Source: Dyella sp. BiH032 (GTDB lineage Bacteria; Pseudomonadota; Gammaproteobacteria; Xanthomonadales; Rhodanobacteraceae). From it: a stretch of DNA of 64,000 nt. A model generated the notes under the pieces. The model saw only the letters and a program-made list of their open reading frames with translations, was not told the DNA's origin and searched no databases. The stretch covers positions 4,588,001 to 4,652,000 of the forward strand of contig NZ_CP134867.1 of assembly GCF_031954525.1 (NCBI RefSeq), given 5' to 3'. Both the position numbers and the translations under genes were made by a program. Positions 1-8,253 of the stretch are shown here, one piece after another. Each line of letters starts with the position of its first letter. Positions within the stretch are counted from its first letter, which is position 1.

Positions 1-705
1 AGCGCGCCGGCCGATGACGGTGCCGACCTGATCGAAGCGATGCGCGCCGCACCGGACATCCGCACCTGGATGCGCCTGCTGCGCGATGCGATCGCGCACA
101 GCAGCGACTGGCGCGTGGTCATCGACAGCATGCGTCCGCACACGCCCTCGCTATGGCAGGAACTTCCGCGCGAGGAGCGCGCCCGCTTCTTGCGGCACGT
201 GCGCTGGGCATGGGAGCGCGCGCGCCATCGCATGGCGCCGCAGGTGATGGCGCAGATGGAGGAGCTGGAACGCGCCGGCCGCTTCCATCGCGAGCGGGCG
301 CGCCTGCATGCGGCTGACGTCGAAGGCGATCATCTGCACCTGAGCATCACGCCCACCGGAAGCTCGACGCCGCAAGCCATGGACGCCGACCTGGTGATTC
401 AGACCATCGGCCTGAATACCGATGTCCGGCGCACGGGCCACACGCTGGTACGGCAGCTGGCCACCAATGGCCACATCACCCCCGATCCGCAAGGCCTGGG
501 CTGCATGTCGACGAAGGAAGGGCGTCTTCAGCACGACGGCGCGACCTGGCCCCATCTTTACGCGATGGGCAGCCTGCTGCGCGGCACCTTCTGGGAATCC
601 ACCGCCATGCCGGAAATCCGTCAGCAGGCACGGCAGATGGCGGACATTCTGCTAGCCGGGCAGGAAGAGAAACGGCGGCACCGGGCGGCAGAAGAACGGC
701 GATGA
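1..705 (+). CDS. FAD/NAD(P)-binding protein, C-terminal part (5' end outside window)
   Basis: The reading frame is open from base 1, so the N-terminus with the dinucleotide-binding fold lies outside the window. The visible 234 residues resemble the C-terminal half of YdhS-type (COG4529) FAD/NAD(P)-binding proteins. They include a helical stretch rich in Arg and Trp, then a segment DLVIQTIGLNTDVRR typical of the second flavoprotein dinucleotide region, then LYAMGSLLRGTFWES near the end. The enzyme reaction is not known for this family; a cytoplasmic flavin-dependent oxidoreductase is the natural guess. The gene ends 2 bases before a terminator hairpin shared with the convergent gene. Confidence is high that it is coding and moderate for the family. 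Confidence 0.75.
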   Translation, partial: SAPADDGADLIEAMRAAPDIRTWMRLLRDAIAHSSDWRVVIDSMRPHTPSLWQELPREERARFLRHVRWAWERARHRMAPQVMAQMEELERAGRFHRERARLHAADVEGDHLHLSITPTGSSTPQAMDADLVIQTIGLNTDVRRTGHTLVRQLATNGHITPDPQGLGCMSTKEGRLQHDGATWPHLYAMGSLLRGTFWESTAMPEIRQQARQMADILLAGQEEKRRHRAAEERR

Positions 706-706
706 C

Positions 707-731
707 AAGGGGCGCGCATACCGCGCCCCTT
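707..731. terminator. Bidirectional hairpin terminator between convergent genes
   Basis: A 10-bp perfect stem (AAGGGGCGCG with CGCGCCCCTT) encloses a 5-base loop and begins 2 bases after the stop of the FAD protein. It also lies 20 bases beyond the stop of the leftward oxidoreductase gene. There is no long T tract on either side, so efficiency is uncertain, but the position fits a shared terminator. Confidence 0.6.
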
Positions 732-751
732 CGCTTTCATGCGCCCACCAC

Positions 752-1768
752 TCAGGCGAAGCCGCCGAGCACCAGCTTGCCGACCATGCTGCCGCTTTCC
801 AGGCGCTCGTGCGCGCGCCGCAGGCTGGCCGCATCGATCGGCCCGAGATGTTCGCGCAACGTCGTCCGCAGCACGCCTGCATCGACCAAGTCCGCCACTT
901 CGTTGAGTAGCTGGTGCTGCGCTTTCATGTCCTCGGTCTGGAACAACGGACGGGTGAACATGAATTCCCAATGCAAGGACAGGCTGCGCCGCTTGAGCAG
1001 GCCGATGTCCAGCGTGCCTTCCGGGTCGTCGATCAGGCCGAACTTGCCCTGCGGCTTGAGCAGTTCGACCAGCACCGGGTAGTGCTGGTCGGTGTGGGTG
1101 AGGCTCAGCACGTAGTCCACTCCCTGCGGCGACACGGCCAGTACCTGTGCCTTGAGGTCGCCGCCATGGTCGACCACGTGGTGCGCACCCAATTCTTTCA
1201 CCCATGCCTGCGTTTCCGGGCGAGAGGCCGTGCCGATCACGGTCAGGTTGGTCAGGCGCCGCGCCAGCTGCACCGCCATCGAGCCCACGCCTCCGGCCGC
1301 GCCGACGATCAGCACCGCCCCCGTCTGCGCCGCATTGCCGCGGGGAATGCCGAAGCGGTCGAACAGCAGCTCCCACGCGGTGATGGTGGTCAACGGCATC
1401 GCCGCGGCCTGGAACATGTCCAGCGTGGCCGGCTTGCGCCCGGCGATGCGCTCGTCCACCAGCTGCAGTTCGGCATTGCTGCCCGGGCGATCCAGCGCAC
1501 CGGCGTAGTAGACGTGATCACCCGGCTTGAACAGCGTGACCTCGCCGCCCACGGCTACCACCGTGCCAGCGGCGTCCCAGCCGAGCACTTTATCCGCGCC
1601 TTGCGGATCGACCCGGCGGCGGATCTTCGTATCCACCGGATTCACCGACACCGCTTCCACCCGCACCAGCAGATCGCGGCCGCCCGGCACGGGCTCGGGC
1701 AGGGTCACGTCGATCAGGCACTCGGCATCGGTGATGGGCAGCGAGCGGCGGTAGGCAACGGCTTTCAT
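752..1768 (-). CDS. Zinc-type alcohol dehydrogenase-like / quinone oxidoreductase family protein
   Basis: A 338-residue medium-chain dehydrogenase/reductase. It starts MKAVAYRRSLPI, has the N-terminal GroES-like part (VSVNPVDTKIRR) and a Rossmann nucleotide site VLIVGAAGGVGSMAVQLAR around residues 150-170. No cysteine-rich structural zinc loop is visible, which places it in the zinc-free NADPH:quinone-reductase-like branch (adh_fam_1 type). It probably reduces quinones or activated alkenes with NADPH in the cytoplasm. The ATG at 1768 follows a weak GGAG and starts exactly where family members do; an upstream in-frame extension has no homology. It lies 43 bases downstream of the SDR gene on the same strand and is probably co-transcribed with it. 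Confidence 0.85.
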   Translation of the reverse strand: MKAVAYRRSLPITDAECLIDVTLPEPVPGGRDLLVRVEAVSVNPVDTKIRRRVDPQGADKVLGWDAAGTVVAVGGEVTLFKPGDHVYYAGALDRPGSNAELQLVDERIAGRKPATLDMFQAAAMPLTTITAWELLFDRFGIPRGNAAQTGAVLIVGAAGGVGSMAVQLARRLTNLTVIGTASRPETQAWVKELGAHHVVDHGGDLKAQVLAVSPQGVDYVLSLTHTDQHYPVLVELLKPQGKFGLIDDPEGTLDIGLLKRRSLSLHWEFMFTRPLFQTEDMKAQHQLLNEVADLVDAGVLRTTLREHLGPIDAASLRRAHERLESGSMVGKLVLGGFA

Positions 1769-1811
1769 GGCGACTCCATGGGATGGCTTCCGGGAAGGAA
1801 AATGGACCTGC

Positions 1812-2870
1812 TCAGGGAATGATCCTGCGCCGGCGGAAATCGTCAAACAGTGACGTGAACATATCCCGCGTGTCCACGTAGTCGTGGAAACCGAAACGCC
1901 GCGCCTTGGTGCCGTCGCCGAACATGTCGTAATCCCAGGAGAACACGAAGTCGGCAAAGCGCCAGGACGAGACGTCCGCGTAAGCATGGGGTTCCAGCCC
2001 ATGCCGCGCCTGCATATCCCGCCACAACGGCTCCTTGTCGGCCATGACGCCGTCCAGCGACATCGGCAGCGGCGGCGCCACGTCCAATTCGAAGTAGCCT
2101 GCGATGAAAGGCCACATCTCGCTCCAGCGGAACAGATCGCCGTTGTTGATGTTGAACGCCTGGTTCGCGCAGCGCGCGTCTGTGGCGGCCCACACCGTCG
2201 CCCTCGCCAGCAGGCCGGCATCGGTCATCTCCAGCAGCCGGTCGTAGGCGCCCGGCTTGCCCGGAAAGCGCAAGGGGATGCCGAGTTCCTTCGACATCGA
2301 GGCATAGACCGCGATAGCCAGCGCGAGGTTCATGGGATTGCCCAAGGCGAAACCGCCCACCACGGCGGGACGGATAGCCGTCCAAGTCCAGGCCTGGCCT
2401 TGCTGCCGCGCTTCCAGCAGGCGCTGCTGGTCGTGCATGAATTCCGGGGGCATGAAGGCCGCGTCGGTTTCGCGTGCCGGTGTCTTGAAGGGTCCCAGGT
2501 GGCCGCCATAGACCTTGTAGCCCTGCATCAGGCTGACGTGGCGCAGGTCCGAAGCGACCGGCTCGATGGCGTCGAGCACATGCCGCAGCATGGCCACGTT
2601 CGGCGGAACCAGCTCGGCCCAGGTCGGGCGATCCTGGTAGGCGGTATAGAACACGTGTGTCACATCGCGCAGCGGCGCGAGTTTGGTGCGGGCATCGGCG
2701 GCGTCGAGCAAATCGACCGCGACATGCCTCACGCGTTCATCGCTTTCGCCGCCGCGCCGGGAAAGGCCGATCACTCGCCAGTCGTCCAGCGTACGCAGAT
2801 GGTCGATGAGATTGCGGCCGATGACGCCCTGCGCGCCGACCACGAGAGCCGTCTTTCGATTCGTTTCCAT
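1812..2870 (-). CDS. PRISE-type SDR family oxidoreductase (progesterone 5-beta-reductase/iridoid synthase-like)
   Basis: 352 residues, an atypical short-chain dehydrogenase. The N-terminus has the Rossmann glycine motif VVGAQGVIGRNL. The segment MQGYKVYGG (about residues 115-123) matches the family motif that carries the catalytic Lys, here Lys119. Family enzymes reduce enones using NADPH. The segment where plant enzymes carry the catalytic Tyr pair reads EFMHDQQ here, so that tyrosine is not evident and the exact reaction is uncertain. It lies between the MFS pump gene (16 bases upstream) and the oxidoreductase gene, all on the same strand, which suggests a three-gene operon for handling a small reactive compound under the divergent LysR regulator. 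Confidence 0.82.
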   Translation of the reverse strand: METNRKTALVVGAQGVIGRNLIDHLRTLDDWRVIGLSRRGGESDERVRHVAVDLLDAADARTKLAPLRDVTHVFYTAYQDRPTWAELVPPNVAMLRHVLDAIEPVASDLRHVSLMQGYKVYGGHLGPFKTPARETDAAFMPPEFMHDQQRLLEARQQGQAWTWTAIRPAVVGGFALGNPMNLALAIAVYASMSKELGIPLRFPGKPGAYDRLLEMTDAGLLARATVWAATDARCANQAFNINNGDLFRWSEMWPFIAGYFELDVAPPLPMSLDGVMADKEPLWRDMQARHGLEPHAYADVSSWRFADFVFSWDYDMFGDGTKARRFGFHDYVDTRDMFTSLFDDFRRRRIIP

Positions 2871-2886
2871 GGATGTCTTCCGGACG

Positions 2887-4122
2887 TCAGGCCGCGCAAG
2901 AAGCGGTGGCCAGAGCGCGGCGCCGCTCCAACGCCATGCTCCACACGGTGGTCAGCAGGCCGAGTACGGTAACGGCCGCGCCCGCGATGCCGAGTGCCGG
3001 CAGGCCCATCCCGCCATCGATCACCAGGCCGCCGATGAACGCGCCGATGGCATTGCCCAGGTTGAAGGCGGCGATGTTGAGGGTTGAGGCCAAGTGCGGC
3101 CCATCGACCGCCTGTTGCACCACGCGCATCTGTAGCGGCGGCACGGTCGCGAACGCGGCCACGCCCCAGACGAACACGGTCACGACGGCCGCCACGGCGT
3201 GGTGCATGGTCCAGGAGAAAGTAGCGAGGATCAGCGCGAGCACCACCAGGATCGTCACCAGCGATGGCATCAGGCGCCAGTCTGCCAGACGACCGCCGAG
3301 CAGATTCCCCAGCGTCGTGCCTACGCCGAACAGCACCAGCACCCAGCCCGTGGCCCCGGCGCTGATGTGGGATTGCGTCTGCAGAATCGGCGCGATGTAC
3401 GTGAACACGGTGAACACACCACCGAAGCCGAGTACAGTCATCGCCAGCGCCAGCAGCACCTGTGGCTGGCGCAATACCGCCATTTCGCGGCGCATGTCCG
3501 GCGCGTGCAGTTCCGGCAGCGGCGGCACGAGGCGCCATACGCCGAGCGCGGCGATCACGCCCAGCACGGTCACTGCGCCGAAGGTGGAACGCCAACCGCT
3601 CCATTGCCCGAGGAACGTGCCGAACGGCACGCCGAGCACGTTGGCCAGGGTCAGCCCCGCGAACATCAGCGCGATGGCGCGTGCGCCCTGCCCGCGCGGC
3701 ACCACGTGCGAGGCAACGACGGCGCCGATGCCGAAGAACGAGCCGTGACAAAACGCGGCAACCACGCGCGCCAACATCAGCACGGCGTAGTTCGGCGCGA
3801 TGGCGCACAGTGCGTTCCCGACGATGAACAAGCCCAGCAAGGCCAGCAAGGCATTGCGGCGCTCCAGCTTCGCCGTGAGCGCCGCCAGCAACGGCGCGCC
3901 GGCAGCGACGCCCAGCGCATAACCGGAGACCAGCAGACCGGCGGAAGGAATGCTCACCCGCAGGTCCGCTGCCACTTCCGGCAGCAAGCCCATGATCACG
4001 AACTCGGTGGTGCCGATGGCGAAGGCTGCTACCGACAAGGCCAGCAGCGCGGCACGCGAGTGGTCATGCCCGCTCGCGCGCTGGCTTGAGGGATCAAGGG
4101 ATGTGGCAGAGGGTGGGGACAT
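2887..4122 (-). CDS. MFS transporter, DHA1 (AraJ/YdhP-like) efflux family
   Basis: 411 residues with about 12 predicted transmembrane helices. The first helix contains FAIGTTEFVIMGLLPEVA, characteristic of the sugar/arabinose-efflux-like DHA1 group (AraJ, YdhP, NepI), and a second-half repeat begins near residue 215. It is a proton-driven inner-membrane exporter of unknown substrate. It is the first gene of a leftward operon with the SDR and the quinone-oxidoreductase-like gene, and is divergent from a LysR regulator 96 bases away, the usual arrangement for regulator-controlled efflux. Confidence 0.88.
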   Translation of the reverse strand: MSPPSATSLDPSSQRASGHDHSRAALLALSVAAFAIGTTEFVIMGLLPEVAADLRVSIPSAGLLVSGYALGVAAGAPLLAALTAKLERRNALLALLGLFIVGNALCAIAPNYAVLMLARVVAAFCHGSFFGIGAVVASHVVPRGQGARAIALMFAGLTLANVLGVPFGTFLGQWSGWRSTFGAVTVLGVIAALGVWRLVPPLPELHAPDMRREMAVLRQPQVLLALAMTVLGFGGVFTVFTYIAPILQTQSHISAGATGWVLVLFGVGTTLGNLLGGRLADWRLMPSLVTILVVLALILATFSWTMHHAVAAVVTVFVWGVAAFATVPPLQMRVVQQAVDGPHLASTLNIAAFNLGNAIGAFIGGLVIDGGMGLPALGIAGAAVTVLGLLTTVWSMALERRRALATASCAA

Positions 4123-4177
4123 GGGCCGGCCTCGCGGAAGGGAGGCGGTACTGTGCTGCTTGCCGGAGAGGAGGGGA

Positions 4178-4196
4178 ATTGCCCAAACTGCGCAAT
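4178..4196. promoter_or_regulatory. Possible LysR-type operator between divergent MFS and lysR genes
   Basis: ATTGC and GCAAT form an inverted repeat with a 9-base spacer in the 96-base divergent intergenic region, 22 bases before the lysR start. LysR-type regulators usually bind dyads of this size (T-N11-A type) near their own promoter. This is inference from position and symmetry only. Confidence 0.4.
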
Positions 4197-4218
4197 CATC
4201 TTTTCCGGAATATTGAAG

Positions 4219-5148
4219 ATGGTCGAACTCGAGGACATGCGCCTATTCGTGCGCGCCGTGACCTCCGGCAGCCTGTCCGCGGCCGGACGCGAATTGAACC
4301 TTTCCCCCGCCGTCGCGAGCAAGCGCCTCTCCCGGCTGGAACAGGCCCTCGGCGTGCGGCTGCTCCAACGGAGCTCGCGCCGTCTCGCCCTCACCGGCGA
4401 AGGCAACTGCTACTACGAGCGCTGCGTGAGCATCCTGGCCGACCTGGACGACGCCAATGCCTCCGTGCGGTTGGGGCAGATGGAGGTGCGCGGGGCGCTG
4501 CATGTATCCACCGCGCTGGATCTGGGCCGCCAGTACGTCGGCCCGCTGGCGGCGGCGTTCGCGGCATTGCATCCGGAACTGCGCGTGCGCATCAGCGCGT
4601 CCGACGCGATGCTGGACCTGTTCGAGCACGGCGTGGACGTGGCCGTGCGCAGCGGCGCCATGGCCGATTCGCGCCTGATCTCACGGCGCATCGCCCTCAA
4701 CTATCGCGTGGTGTGCGGCGCGCCGGCCTACCTGGCCAAGCACGGACAACCGCGAAGCACGGCCGACCTGGCACAGCACGCCTGCCTGATGCTGCACCGC
4801 CCCGGCAGAGGCATCCTCCCCTGGATGCTGCAGACGCCCGAGGGGCCGCGGCCGCTTCGCCTGGACGCCTCGCTCACCACCGACAGCGGCGACCTGATGC
4901 GCGAGCTGGCCATCGCCGGGCATGGCCTCGCCTTCAAGTCGATCTGGGACATCGCCGCGGACGTGCGGGCCGGCAGGCTAGTCCCGGTACTGACCGACTG
5001 CGCCATCCAGGAGGCGCACATCTACGCGATCTACCCCAGTCGCGATTATCTGCCCGCGCGCATCCGGCTGTTCGTCGATCACCTGCAGGGGAAGATGCAG
5101 GAACAGGAGGCCGGCGTGCTCGAGCTGATCCGTACGGCAGGCAGCTGA
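4219..5148 (+). CDS. LysR family transcriptional regulator
   Basis: 309 residues from the ATG at 4219 (MVELEDMRLF). Residues 1-60 form the winged helix-turn-helix with the typical SLSAAGRELNLSPAVASKRL recognition region, and the remainder is the periplasmic-binding-like effector domain (CrgA/DhcR-like subgroup). An in-frame ATG at 4153 would add 22 residues without homology. It is divergent from the DHA1 exporter operon and probably regulates it in response to an unknown ligand. The dyad at 4178-4196 would be its binding site. Confidence 0.88.
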   Translation: MVELEDMRLFVRAVTSGSLSAAGRELNLSPAVASKRLSRLEQALGVRLLQRSSRRLALTGEGNCYYERCVSILADLDDANASVRLGQMEVRGALHVSTALDLGRQYVGPLAAAFAALHPELRVRISASDAMLDLFEHGVDVAVRSGAMADSRLISRRIALNYRVVCGAPAYLAKHGQPRSTADLAQHACLMLHRPGRGILPWMLQTPEGPRPLRLDASLTTDSGDLMRELAIAGHGLAFKSIWDIAADVRAGRLVPVLTDCAIQEAHIYAIYPSRDYLPARIRLFVDHLQGKMQEQEAGVLELIRTAGS

Positions 5149-5449
5149 TCGGTCGTAGCCGCTGTCGTATCGCGCTTGGGACCGATGGACAGCCCTTTCT
5201 CGCAGTGGGCATTTGCCCCCGGCTGAGGGGGGGCATGCCGCTCTGCGGATCCCGCGCTATGCACATCGCACCCAGGCGTCGCCGAGCAACGTGGCCGATC
5301 TGCCGTCACCCGCCTCTCGAGAGCCGGCGACGCAAGCTTCGCGAAAGCCTTGAACTGCAAAGGTTTTCGCAAAATCTTGCGCGTTGTCGATGCGAATGAT
5401 TCTCGAACATAATCGCGTTCGCTTGCTGCAATATTTCCTGGGGTCCTTC
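5149..5449 (+). other. Intergenic region before the FMN/ApbE operon
   Basis: About 300 bases without a gene. It contains a hairpin (arms 5214-5220 and 5229-5235, G/C only, no T tract) that may end lysR transcription weakly, and near its right end the Fur-like promoter annotated separately. An in-frame start at 5384 is rejected because it lies inside that promoter. Confidence 0.6.
5384..5413 (+). promoter_or_regulatory. Sigma-70 promoter with embedded Fur-like box
   Basis: TTGTCG at 5384-5389 (4 of 6 to TTGACA), an 18-base spacer and CATAAT at 5408-5413 (5 of 6 to TATAAT). The spacer contains TGCGAATGATTCTCG at 5391-5405, which matches the 7-1-7 Fur consensus at 10 of 14 defined positions and has the perfect AAT-N-ATT core. 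Iron-loaded Fur bound here would occlude RNA polymerase, so the operon is probably induced by iron limitation. Confidence 0.65.
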
Positions 5450-6382
5450 ATGCGTTCTGCTTCCGACCGGCGCCACGCCGGACTGTTCGTCTTGCTTTGC
5501 TTCCTGGTTCTCGGTGTCGCCGCGGCGCCGCCGGCGCGGGCCGAGGAAAGCCAGTTCGGCTACGTCTACACCACCGACCTGCTGCCGCAGGGAGCGAAGG
5601 AAGTCGAGCAGTGGCTGACCTGGCGTCACCGGAAAGTCGCCGGCCGCTTCGACCAGCTCGACGGGCGGACGGAATTCGAATACGGACTCACCGACCGTCT
5701 GCAGGTCGCCTTCTATGCCAACTACGTGTGGGCGTCGGCGTATCGCAATGGACCCTTTGGACAGACCACTCCGCCGGAGCCGCTGTCCTACGACCAACCC
5801 GGCCCTTACCAGCATTACGACGCCAAACGCTTCGTCGGCTGGTCCGGCGAAGCCATTTACCGGTTGTGGAGCCCCTACACCGATCCGCTCGGCGTCGCGC
5901 TCTACATCGAGCCGACCGTCGGCCCTGCCTTCCGCGAACTGGAAGGCAAACTGATCCTGCAGAAGAACTATCTCGACGACCGGCTGGTCCTCGCTTTCAA
6001 CCTCACCTACGCGCCGGAGTGGCGCTACCAGGAAGAAGAAGACCGCCCCGGCCACAAGACCTGGCAGGAAGAAACCGACGTCAATGCCGGCTTCGCCGCC
6101 TCTTACCGCTTCCGCGAAAACTGGTCACTCGGCTTCGAATTCCTCAACGAGCGCGAGTACGCCAGCTACAACTTCAAGCGCGAAGCCAACAGCGGTTTCT
6201 TCGTGGGGCCGTCCCTGCACTTCGGCGGCAAGAAGTTCTTCGTCACGGCGACCTTCCTGGAGCAGTTGCCCTGGGCGAGCGAGCATTCGGACTCCGTGCC
6301 GGGGGCGATCGTCGGTCGTCGCGTCTACGACAACGATTTCGAAAAGTACCGCCTGCGCGTAAAAGCCGGCTGGTATTTCTGA
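5450..6382 (+). CDS. DUF6662-like outer membrane protein of a Fur-type operon
   Basis: 310 residues from the ATG at 5450. A signal peptide (hydrophobic LFVLLCFLVLGVAAAPPARA) is cleaved around residue 34. The mature part is rich in aromatic, alternating beta-strand segments (EYGLTDRLQVAFYANYVW, ASYRFRENWSLGFEFLNE, YRLRVKAGWYF) ending in Phe, the signature of an outer-membrane beta barrel. I recall proteins of this kind as DUF6662, with no known activity. It heads a tight operon with an FMN-binding protein (10-base gap), ApbE and a small membrane protein, behind a Fur-like promoter. A role in iron or electron transfer at the cell surface is inferred from this context. Confidence 0.75.
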   Translation: MRSASDRRHAGLFVLLCFLVLGVAAAPPARAEESQFGYVYTTDLLPQGAKEVEQWLTWRHRKVAGRFDQLDGRTEFEYGLTDRLQVAFYANYVWASAYRNGPFGQTTPPEPLSYDQPGPYQHYDAKRFVGWSGEAIYRLWSPYTDPLGVALYIEPTVGPAFRELEGKLILQKNYLDDRLVLAFNLTYAPEWRYQEEEDRPGHKTWQEETDVNAGFAASYRFRENWSLGFEFLNEREYASYNFKREANSGFFVGPSLHFGGKKFFVTATFLEQLPWASEHSDSVPGAIVGRRVYDNDFEKYRLRVKAGWYF

Positions 6383-6392
6383 GGAGGCACCC

Positions 6393-6917
6393 ATGCGTTC
6401 GCGTTTCCTGCTGGTTCCCGCCTATGCGCTCGTCGCCGCGGCACCTGCCCACGCCACGGTCTATCTCAGCGTCGAACAGGCGCAGGCGCTGATGTTTCCC
6501 GGCGCCACGCTCACACCTGAATCCATCACGCTCACGCCGGAGCAGATGAAGGCCATCGAGAAAGACAGCGGCGTGAACGTGCTGTCGCCGAACCTGAAGG
6601 TCTGGCGCGCATCCACCGGCGGCCTGTTCATCGCCGACCAGGTGGTGGGGAAGCACGAGTTCATCACCTTCGCGCTCGCCATCGATACCCAAGGCGCGGT
6701 GCGTGACGTCGAGATCCTCGAATACCGCGAAACCTTCGGCGACCAGGTGCGCAACGCGGCCTGGCGTGCGCAGTTCACCGGTAAGACGCACGGTGCACCG
6801 CTGAAGCTGGGCGACGACATCAAGAATATCTCCGGGGCCACCTTGTCCAGCCGGCACATCACTGACGGCGTCAAGCGGTTGCTCGCCACTTATGCGCTCG
6901 TGCTCGCCCATGGTTGA
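6393..6917 (+). CDS. Periplasmic FMN-binding domain protein
   Basis: 174 residues with an N-terminal signal peptide (to about residue 22). Near the C-terminus it has the flavinylation motif SGATLSS at residues 147-153. By analogy with NqrC and RnfG, Thr150 would receive FMN through a phosphoester bond. The protein therefore acts outside the cytoplasm as a one- or two-electron carrier. The enzyme that attaches FMN (ApbE) is encoded immediately downstream with an 8-base overlap, strong evidence for a functional pair. The start at 6393 is preceded by GAGGAGG. Confidence 0.88.
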   Translation: MRSRFLLVPAYALVAAAPAHATVYLSVEQAQALMFPGATLTPESITLTPEQMKAIEKDSGVNVLSPNLKVWRASTGGLFIADQVVGKHEFITFALAIDTQGAVRDVEILEYRETFGDQVRNAAWRAQFTGKTHGAPLKLGDDIKNISGATLSSRHITDGVKRLLATYALVLAHG

Positions 6918-7773
6918 ACGGGCTCGCCCCCTGCTTGGCACCACGGTGGCGATCCGGGTCGAGCGGATGGACGAGGATGGCGCCCACCGCGCCATCGAGG
7001 CGGCCTTCGCTGCGGTGGCGGAAGTCCATCGCCTGATGAGTTTCCACGAGCCGGACAGCGATCTTTCCCGCCTTCACCGCGCACGCTGCGGCACGCGCGT
7101 GCCACTGGCGGCTCCCACCGCCGACGTGCTGCGCGAGGCCCTGCAGCTGTCCGCCTGGAGCGACGGCGCATTCGACGTGAGCATCGCCGGCCGACTGGTC
7201 GCCGCCGGTTTGCTGCCGCCGCCGGCGGATACGAGGCCGCCGGATCGCGGAAGCTGGCGGGACATCGAACTCGATGATGAAGACGGCGTGCGCCTGGCCC
7301 GCCCGTTGTGGATCGACCTCGGCGGCATCGCCAAGGGCTATGCCGTGGATCGCGCGGTAGCAGCGCTACGCGAATATGGCGTCGCACAGGGTAGCGTCAA
7401 TGCCGGCGGAGACTTGCGCCTGCTCGGCGAAGGCCCGCACTTCGTCGCCATCGATACGGGCGCCAATGCCGGCGGCATGGACATCGAGCCTTCGGAACAA
7501 CCCGTCCTTGAACTCGGCGAGGCAGCCGTGGCGACCAGCCACTCCCGGCACGCACGCGCCGCCATTCCTCATCTCGATGGCCGCACACTCGCGCCGGCCG
7601 GGCCCGGCGAATGCGTCACCGTGGTGGCGGAACGGTGCATCCACGCCGATGCGCTGACCAAGGTCGTGCTGGCGCTGGGCGACGCTAGCGAGGCACTGCT
7701 GCGCCGCTACGACGCCACCGCCTACCGGCAGGACTTGCACGGCCAATGGACCACGCTGGGAATGCCAGCGTGA
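6910..7773 (+). CDS. apbE: FAD:protein FMN transferase
   Basis: 287 residues from the ATG at 6910, inside the end of the FMN-binding gene. Family motifs are present in order: RPLLGTTVAI at the N-terminus, SLSAW-type helix region, the glycine/lysine loop DLGGIAKGYAVDRAV near residue 140, NAGGDLRLLG near 165, and a late HADALTKV segment that supplies the metal-binding part. ApbE splits FAD and transfers FMN to Ser/Thr of target proteins. No lipobox or clear signal peptide is visible at this start, so export is uncertain. An upstream in-frame ATG at 6892 adds six residues and does not create a signal peptide. Confidence 0.9.
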   Translation: MVERARPLLGTTVAIRVERMDEDGAHRAIEAAFAAVAEVHRLMSFHEPDSDLSRLHRARCGTRVPLAAPTADVLREALQLSAWSDGAFDVSIAGRLVAAGLLPPPADTRPPDRGSWRDIELDDEDGVRLARPLWIDLGGIAKGYAVDRAVAALREYGVAQGSVNAGGDLRLLGEGPHFVAIDTGANAGGMDIEPSEQPVLELGEAAVATSHSRHARAAIPHLDGRTLAPAGPGECVTVVAERCIHADALTKVVLALGDASEALLRRYDATAYRQDLHGQWTTLGMPA

Positions 7774-8249
7774 AACCCCACCCTCACCATCACGCCGTCA
7801 TTGGCCACCGCGCACCGTTGCGGCTGTCGCGGCAACGGCGCTACCTGGTTTATGCGGTGGGCTGGTTGCTTTGGCTGAGCGGCGCGCTATGGCTGCTGTT
7901 CCACTATGCGCTCATGCAGAAGGGCGAGTTCGGCGATACGCCGCACCCGCTCGAGCCCTGGTGGCTGCGGCTCCATGCGGCCATGGCCTTTGGAGCGCTA
8001 TGGACGTTCGGCCTGGTCTGGGGCGCGCACGTCGTCGCGGGCTGGCGTACCGGCCGGCTGCGCTGGTCGGGAGCCACGGCGGTGGGCGTGCTGACCTGGC
8101 TGGCGCTCAGCGGCTACCTGCTTTATTACCTCGGCGACGAACGCTGGCGCTCGCTGACGTCGGTGGCGCACTGGGTGGCGGGCCTCGCCCTGCCGGCCAT
8201 GCTGGCGCTGCACATCGTGCTCGGCCGGCGCCGCGCCCGGCGCTCCTGA
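7770..8249 (+). CDS. Four-helix membrane protein (DUF4405/PepSY-like), putative electron donor of the flavin module
   Basis: 159 residues from the GTG at 7770, whose GTGA overlaps the apbE stop; an in-frame ATG at 7746 would overlap 28 bases. Four hydrophobic helices are visible. Histidines lie within or next to them (FHYALM, RLHAAMAF, VWGAHVV, SVAHWVAG, LALHIVLG), a pattern compatible with b-type heme ligation as in DUF4405 and cytochrome b561-like proteins. In the operon it would pass electrons from the inner membrane to the FMN protein. Heme binding is inference and no biochemical function is known. Confidence 0.7.
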   Translation: MKPHPHHHAVIGHRAPLRLSRQRRYLVYAVGWLLWLSGALWLLFHYALMQKGEFGDTPHPLEPWWLRLHAAMAFGALWTFGLVWGAHVVAGWRTGRLRWSGATAVGVLTWLALSGYLLYYLGDERWRSLTSVAHWVAGLALPAMLALHIVLGRRRARRS

Positions 8250-8253
8250 ATTT

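Noticed and set aside
5214..5235. Hairpin after the first lysR gene as an intrinsic terminator
   Set aside because: Stem is only C/G homopolymer with a long loop and no T tract; mentioned in the intergenic entry instead.
5384..5449. In-frame ATG upstream of the DUF6662-like gene
   Set aside because: It lies inside the promoter and Fur-like box and would push the signal peptide 22 residues inward.
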